Assembly (NCBI RefSeq): GCF_002953135.1
Contig: NZ_CP026372.1
Coordinates: 4,059,001 to 4,123,000, forward strand
Length of the DNA stretch: 64,000 bases
Reading direction: 5' to 3'
Source: Sphingobium sp. SCG-1
GTDB taxonomy: Bacteria > Pseudomonadota > Alphaproteobacteria > Sphingomonadales > Sphingomonadaceae
A program made the translations under genes and the position numbers. Shown here in pieces: positions 60,183 through 64,000 of the stretch (positions are counted from its first letter, which is position 1; each line of letters starts with the position of its first letter). The notes under the pieces were generated by a model. The model did no database searches. It saw only the letters and a list, made by a program, of their open reading frames with translations, and was not told the DNA's origin.

Positions 60183-61436
60183 ATGAATTCAGCGATCATG
60201 GACCGTGATACGTTCGACAAGTCGCGTGCCGATCAACTCAACGTCGCGCTCATTCATCCTTTCGATCCTCGTGGCGGCAAGGTGGGCGGCATTGAGACTT
60301 TCGTGAGGGATTACATCACCTATCATCCCGACGACATGAACCTGCTGCTGATCGGGGTCGACGGCTTCGGCGATCTGGAACTTGGCAAGGTCACGCAAAT
60401 TTCATTCCGTGGGCGGACCATCTCCTTCTTCCCGGTGATGAAACTGCCTGAAACGGAGACGAACGTTTACGCCCGAAAGCTGTCGGACGCCGTGACGATG
60501 CGGTTCACCCTGGCGTGCCTACGCAATTATTTCGCACTCCGCAGCATTCTGCGCAAAGGGGGCTATTCCATTGACCTGCGTCGGATCGAGCTTGCGCCGC
60601 TTGGTGCGGCCTTCGGCGTTCCGAGCGTACAGATGCTCCACGACGGTATGGTCAAGGGCAAGCAGATGAGTTCGCTCCTCAAGCGTTTTTGGTGGATCAA
60701 GGATTTGTCGGAGCGTTTCTCGCTGTCGCGCGCCTACAGCTTCTATTGCGTGAATGACGATCTGTCGGCGCGATTGAAGACGACCTATCCCCAACATGCC
60801 GAGAAGATCGGGACGTTGCCGACCTGGGCCAATCCACAGATATTCAAGACCACGCCGATACCGCCGCTGATCGATGATGCGCTGCATGTCGGCTACACTG
60901 GCCGGATGGATGACTTCAAGCGTCCCGACATCATGTTTCAGGTGATCGCGCAGGCGCGCCGGATGTGCCCTGGCCTTGTCTTTCATTATGTAGGTGACGG
61001 CGATGTCGAGCGGTTTTCGGAGTTCGATGCAATCCGCGACTGCACCGTTTTGCATGGGCGGCAGGACACGGAAGGTTTGGCGGCGATCCTCGCAAAGTTG
61101 CACGTCGGGTTGTTGACATCGGATTTCGAGGGGATGCCGCGATCGGTGATGGAGTTCCTCGCTTCCGGACGCCCGGTGGTGGCGCTACATCTTCCGCAAC
61201 TCGAAGCGGTCATTCATGACGAGCGTAGCGGCTATCTGGTGCCGCGCGGCCCCGATCAGATCGTCCGGATGGCGGAACGGCTGTGCGACATGCGCGAACG
61301 TATCGCACAAGGCGCGGTGACGACCGAGCAGGTTGCGGATGCGGTAGCCGATTACAGTCCGGCGCGATTGCTTGGACGGCTCTACAGCGACCATCGCAAA
61401 TTGCAGGCGGCGCGCAGGCAACTCGCCCGCGCCTGA
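60183..61436 (+). CDS. Family 4 glycosyltransferase
   Basis: 417 residues with a GT-B fold. LNVALIHPFDPRGGKVGGIETFVRDYITYHPDD is the acceptor half, with DDALHVGYTGRMDDFKRPDIMFQVIAQA and LAKLHVGLLTSDFEGMPRSVMEFLASGRPVVAL forming the donor half. The EGMPRSVMEFLA motif corresponds to the E-x7-E motif of GT4. It is the last recognisable EPS gene in the window. An in-frame ATG at 60198 is an alternative start. Confidence 0.88.
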   Translation: MNSAIMDRDTFDKSRADQLNVALIHPFDPRGGKVGGIETFVRDYITYHPDDMNLLLIGVDGFGDLELGKVTQISFRGRTISFFPVMKLPETETNVYARKLSDAVTMRFTLACLRNYFALRSILRKGGYSIDLRRIELAPLGAAFGVPSVQMLHDGMVKGKQMSSLLKRFWWIKDLSERFSLSRAYSFYCVNDDLSARLKTTYPQHAEKIGTLPTWANPQIFKTTPIPPLIDDALHVGYTGRMDDFKRPDIMFQVIAQARRMCPGLVFHYVGDGDVERFSEFDAIRDCTVLHGRQDTEGLAAILAKLHVGLLTSDFEGMPRSVMEFLASGRPVVALHLPQLEAVIHDERSGYLVPRGPDQIVRMAERLCDMRERIAQGAVTTEQVADAVADYSPARLLGRLYSDHRKLQAARRQLARA

Positions 61437-61844
61437 TCCGCCGGATTGCAGAACGTTGCGGCTCGCAACACATCAGGGTAGGATCCGAGTTGCCTGCGAA
61501 GCGGTGGATGTCACCCCGAATCAGTCCTGGCCATCCCATCGATAGCCGCCACGGCCATCTCGCACTGGATGCTCGGCAAGATTGAACGTCACTTGATAGA
61601 ACCGCGTGTTGCTATGGCTGACATATCATGTCAGGCACCCGTATCGACAGGTGTCCCGGTAGCCCATGGGCGGTATGTCGGTCTAGTTGCCCGCAAGCTG
61701 ATCCCGCAGCGCACGCGCGCGGGAAGATGCTGCCAAGAACAGCAACACGCAGGCGGGATAAGGTCATCCCGCGTTACACAGGGTGCGTTATCGTCCCTGC
61801 CAACGCGATAGCGGGGCGAGCATCCGCCGCCCCGCCCGCTTGTC
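61437..61844. other. Intergenic region between GT4 and hppA
   Basis: 408 bp without a credible gene: the open frames crossing it lack ribosome-binding sites and protein-like composition. It holds three short perfect hairpins, CTGACAT/ATGTCAG (61618-61634), GCGGGAT/ATCCCGC (61753-61772) and GCGGGGCG/CGCCCCGC (61811-61835). The last is just past the hppA stop and may help terminate it, but without a T-tract. No tRNA or known RNA is visible. Confidence 0.5.
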
Positions 61845-63971
61845 TTACACCGCTCCGTGCGCCAATGCCGCAAGCAACAGCAGCGCGACGATGTTGGTGA
61901 TCTTTATCATCGGATTGACAGCCGGACCCGCCGTATCCTTATACGGATCGCCCACCGTATCGCCCGTCACTGCGGCCTTGTGCGCTTCGCTACCCTTGCC
62001 ACCGTGATTGCCATCCTCGATGAACTTCTTGGCATTGTCCCACGCGCCGCCGCCGCTCGTCATCGAAATCGCGACGAACAGCCCCGACACGATCACGCCT
62101 AACAACAACGCGCCCAACGCCGCAAAGCCATTGGAGACGCCCGCCACCGTCGCAATCACGAAATAGACGACGATCGGCGCCAGCACGGGCAGCAGGCTTG
62201 GCACGATCATCTCTTTGATCGCGGCCTTGGTCACCAGATCTACCGTGCGGGCATAGTCGGGCTTACTTGTGCCCTCCATAATGCCCTTGTTCTCGGCAAA
62301 TTGCGCGCGGACGTCCTTCACCACGTCGCCCGCGGCACGGCCCACCGCCGTCATCCCCATTGCCCCGAAGAGATAGGGCAACAACGCGCCGAGCAACAGC
62401 CCGACAATGACATACGGATTGGAGAGGCTGAAATCGACGGCATCGGTCAGCCCAAGCGCCGAGTTGTAGAACTTCAAGTCCTCCGTATAGGCGCCGAACA
62501 GCACCAACGCCGCCAGCCCCGCCGACCCGATGGCATAGCCCTTCGTCACTGCTTTGGTCGTGTTGCCCACGGCGTCCAGCGCGTCGGTGCGTTGGCGCAC
62601 GTCATGCTCCATGCCCGCCATTTCAGCGATACCGCCCGCATTGTCCGTCACCGGACCATAGGCATCGAGTGCCACGACCATGCCCGCCAGCGCCAGCATC
62701 GCCGTCGCCGCAAAGGCAATGCCCATCAGGCCCGCCAGTTGATGCGAGATGATGATGCCGACAACGATCACCAGCGTCGGCAGCGCGGTCGATTCAAGGC
62801 TGATCGCCAGCCCCTGAATGACGTTGGTGCCATGGCCCGTCTCCGAAGCCTTGGCGATGGAGCGTACCGGACGATAGTTGGTGCCGGTGTAATATTCGGT
62901 GATCACCACCAGCAATCCGGTCACGCCCAGACCGACCATCATCGACCAGAACAGCGCCATGCCGGTGTAGCCGCCCGTCCCGTCGAGGTCCGCGCCGAAC
63001 ACTGCATTCAGGTCACCCAGCACCTGACGACACACATAATAGATCGCGCCGATCGACAGGATCGCCGTGCACCAGAAGCCCTTGTAGAGCGCGCCCATGA
63101 TCGACTGGCTGGACCCCAGCCGCACGAAATAGGTGCCGATGATCGACGTGATGATGCAGATGCCACCCACTGCCAGCGGCAGCGACATCAATTGCATCAG
63201 TTGCGCATTGTCGACGCCGGTAATCAGCAGCGCGATCAACACCATCGTCGCGCCGACCGTCACCACATAAGTCTCGAACAAGTCCGCCGCCATGCCCGCA
63301 CAATCGCCGACATTGTCGCCCACATTGTCTGCGATCACGGCGGGGTTGCGTGGATCATCCTCCGGGATTCCCGCCTCCACTTTACCGACCAGATCCGCAC
63401 CCACGTCCGCCGCCTTGGTAAAAATACCGCCGCCCAGTCGCGCAAAGATCGAAATCAGGGACGCACCGAAGGCCAATGCGACAAGGCTGTCGATGACGAG
63501 CCGGTCATCAGGCGCATGGCCTGCAGGTCCGGTCAGATACCAGAAGAAGACCGAGATCGCGAGCAGCGCCAGCCCCGCGACCAGCATCCCTGTGATCGCG
63601 CCCGCGCGGAACGCCACCGTGAGGCCGCTCTGCAACGAATTACGCGCGGCTTCCGCCGTTCGCACATTCGCGCGCACCGAAATGTTCATGCCGATATAGC
63701 CGGCGAGACCAGACAGGACCGCCCCGATCAGAAAGCCGATGGCCGACGTAACGCCCAGAAATGCGAAGACCAGCACCGCGACGACCACGCCCACAATCGC
63801 GATCGTCGTATATTGCCGCGCCAGATAGGCCTGCGCCCCTTCCTGAATCGCGGCGGCGATTTCCTGCATCTTGGCGTTGCCCGGCGAGGCGCTTAGCACC
63901 TGCCTGGCAGTGATGATGCCGTACAGCACGGCCAGCAGGCCGCACCCTATGGCGATGTAAACTATTGTCAT
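61845..63971 (-). CDS. hppA: Membrane-bound proton-translocating pyrophosphatase
   Basis: 708 residues with about sixteen helices. The pyrophosphate signature is ADVGADLVGKVEAGIPEDDP, followed by NVGDNVGDCAGMAADLFE. The position that decides cation dependence reads GNTTKAVTKG; a Lys in place of Ala there marks the K+-independent H+-PPase type. It pumps protons by hydrolysing pyrophosphate from biosynthesis, a common supplement in alphaproteobacteria. AGGA lies upstream of the ATG at 63971. The gene is complete; the last 29 nt of the window are its leader. Confidence 0.94.
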   Translation of the reverse strand: MTIVYIAIGCGLLAVLYGIITARQVLSASPGNAKMQEIAAAIQEGAQAYLARQYTTIAIVGVVVAVLVFAFLGVTSAIGFLIGAVLSGLAGYIGMNISVRANVRTAEAARNSLQSGLTVAFRAGAITGMLVAGLALLAISVFFWYLTGPAGHAPDDRLVIDSLVALAFGASLISIFARLGGGIFTKAADVGADLVGKVEAGIPEDDPRNPAVIADNVGDNVGDCAGMAADLFETYVVTVGATMVLIALLITGVDNAQLMQLMSLPLAVGGICIITSIIGTYFVRLGSSQSIMGALYKGFWCTAILSIGAIYYVCRQVLGDLNAVFGADLDGTGGYTGMALFWSMMVGLGVTGLLVVITEYYTGTNYRPVRSIAKASETGHGTNVIQGLAISLESTALPTLVIVVGIIISHQLAGLMGIAFAATAMLALAGMVVALDAYGPVTDNAGGIAEMAGMEHDVRQRTDALDAVGNTTKAVTKGYAIGSAGLAALVLFGAYTEDLKFYNSALGLTDAVDFSLSNPYVIVGLLLGALLPYLFGAMGMTAVGRAAGDVVKDVRAQFAENKGIMEGTSKPDYARTVDLVTKAAIKEMIVPSLLPVLAPIVVYFVIATVAGVSNGFAALGALLLGVIVSGLFVAISMTSGGGAWDNAKKFIEDGNHGGKGSEAHKAAVTGDTVGDPYKDTAGPAVNPMIKITNIVALLLLAALAHGAV

Positions 63972-64000
63972 TATTGATCCTCTCCCTTGTCTATTTTCCG

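Noticed and set aside
61618..61634. CTGACAT/ATGTCAG palindrome as an operator
   Set aside because: It is far from any start codon and occurs in a gap between two gene ends, so an operator role is unlikely.
62301..63896. 531-codon open frame antisense to hppA
   Set aside because: Highly Arg/His/Gln-rich translated shadow; the pyrophosphatase motifs on the minus strand are unmistakable.
1..64000. CRISPR arrays, tRNA and rRNA genes, insertion sequences, prophage
   Set aside because: No regularly spaced direct repeats, transposase or integrase genes, cloverleaf patterns or rRNA motifs were seen by eye; a program could still find a divergent tRNA.

Overview
The window looks like a chromosomal segment of a GC-rich alphaproteobacterium of the Sphingomonadaceae (Sphingomonas in the broad sense). 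The evidence is gene order and content: ubiE-ubiB-coaBC-dut, a cpoB-tilS-ftsH run, ubiG and lysC back to back, a membrane-bound pyrophosphatase, and a large sphingan/EPS-like polysaccharide locus. I recognise no phage, insertion sequence, CRISPR array, rRNA or tRNA.

Layout. 1-6057: ubiquinone, CoA and dUTP housekeeping genes (ubiE end, ubiB, coaBC, dut), a MoeB-like adenylyltransferase with a DsrE-like partner, and class I fumarase. 6154-7557: a soluble chemoreceptor. 7563-11264: a DNA-damage module with a radical SAM protein, a small membrane protein, a hemerythrin and a DUF4130-UdgX fusion. 11261-14960: DUF1489, MgtE, cyclophilin and two lipoproteins. 15032-31809: core metabolism and envelope genes (ppc, a HerA-like ATPase, ftsH, tilS, cpoB, rodZ-like, ptsP, an exported aminotransferase, a nitronate monooxygenase, lysC, ubiG). 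32080-39427: a PAP2-type lipid enzyme, a serine hydrolase, scoAB, csbD, malate synthase G and a LysR regulator. 39485-61436: a GIY-YIG remnant, a polytopic GT-C-like protein, galU and the polysaccharide locus. 61845-63971: hppA.

How the genes work together. The polysaccharide locus holds a sugar-nucleotide supplier (galU), a UDP-glucuronate epimerase, an initiating glycosyl-1-phosphate transferase, several glycosyltransferases including a split PssD/PssE pair, a flippase, two polymerase/ligase-type proteins, two SGNH acyltransferases and a transglutaminase-like protease. The Wza/Wzc export pair is not in the window.

The most interesting part is 7563-11264. The radical SAM gene has an apparently leaderless promoter whose -10 lies inside a GAAC-N7-GAAC box, the alphaproteobacterial LexA site. 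The protein ends in QLDLF, a textbook sliding-clamp-binding motif. About 1 kb downstream is a DUF4130-UdgX fusion with the covalent-trapping KRRIH loop, preceded by a hemerythrin gene whose Shine-Dalgarno lies in a hairpin. Together these suggest an SOS-induced, clamp-recruited DNA repair pathway whose chemistry I cannot assign.
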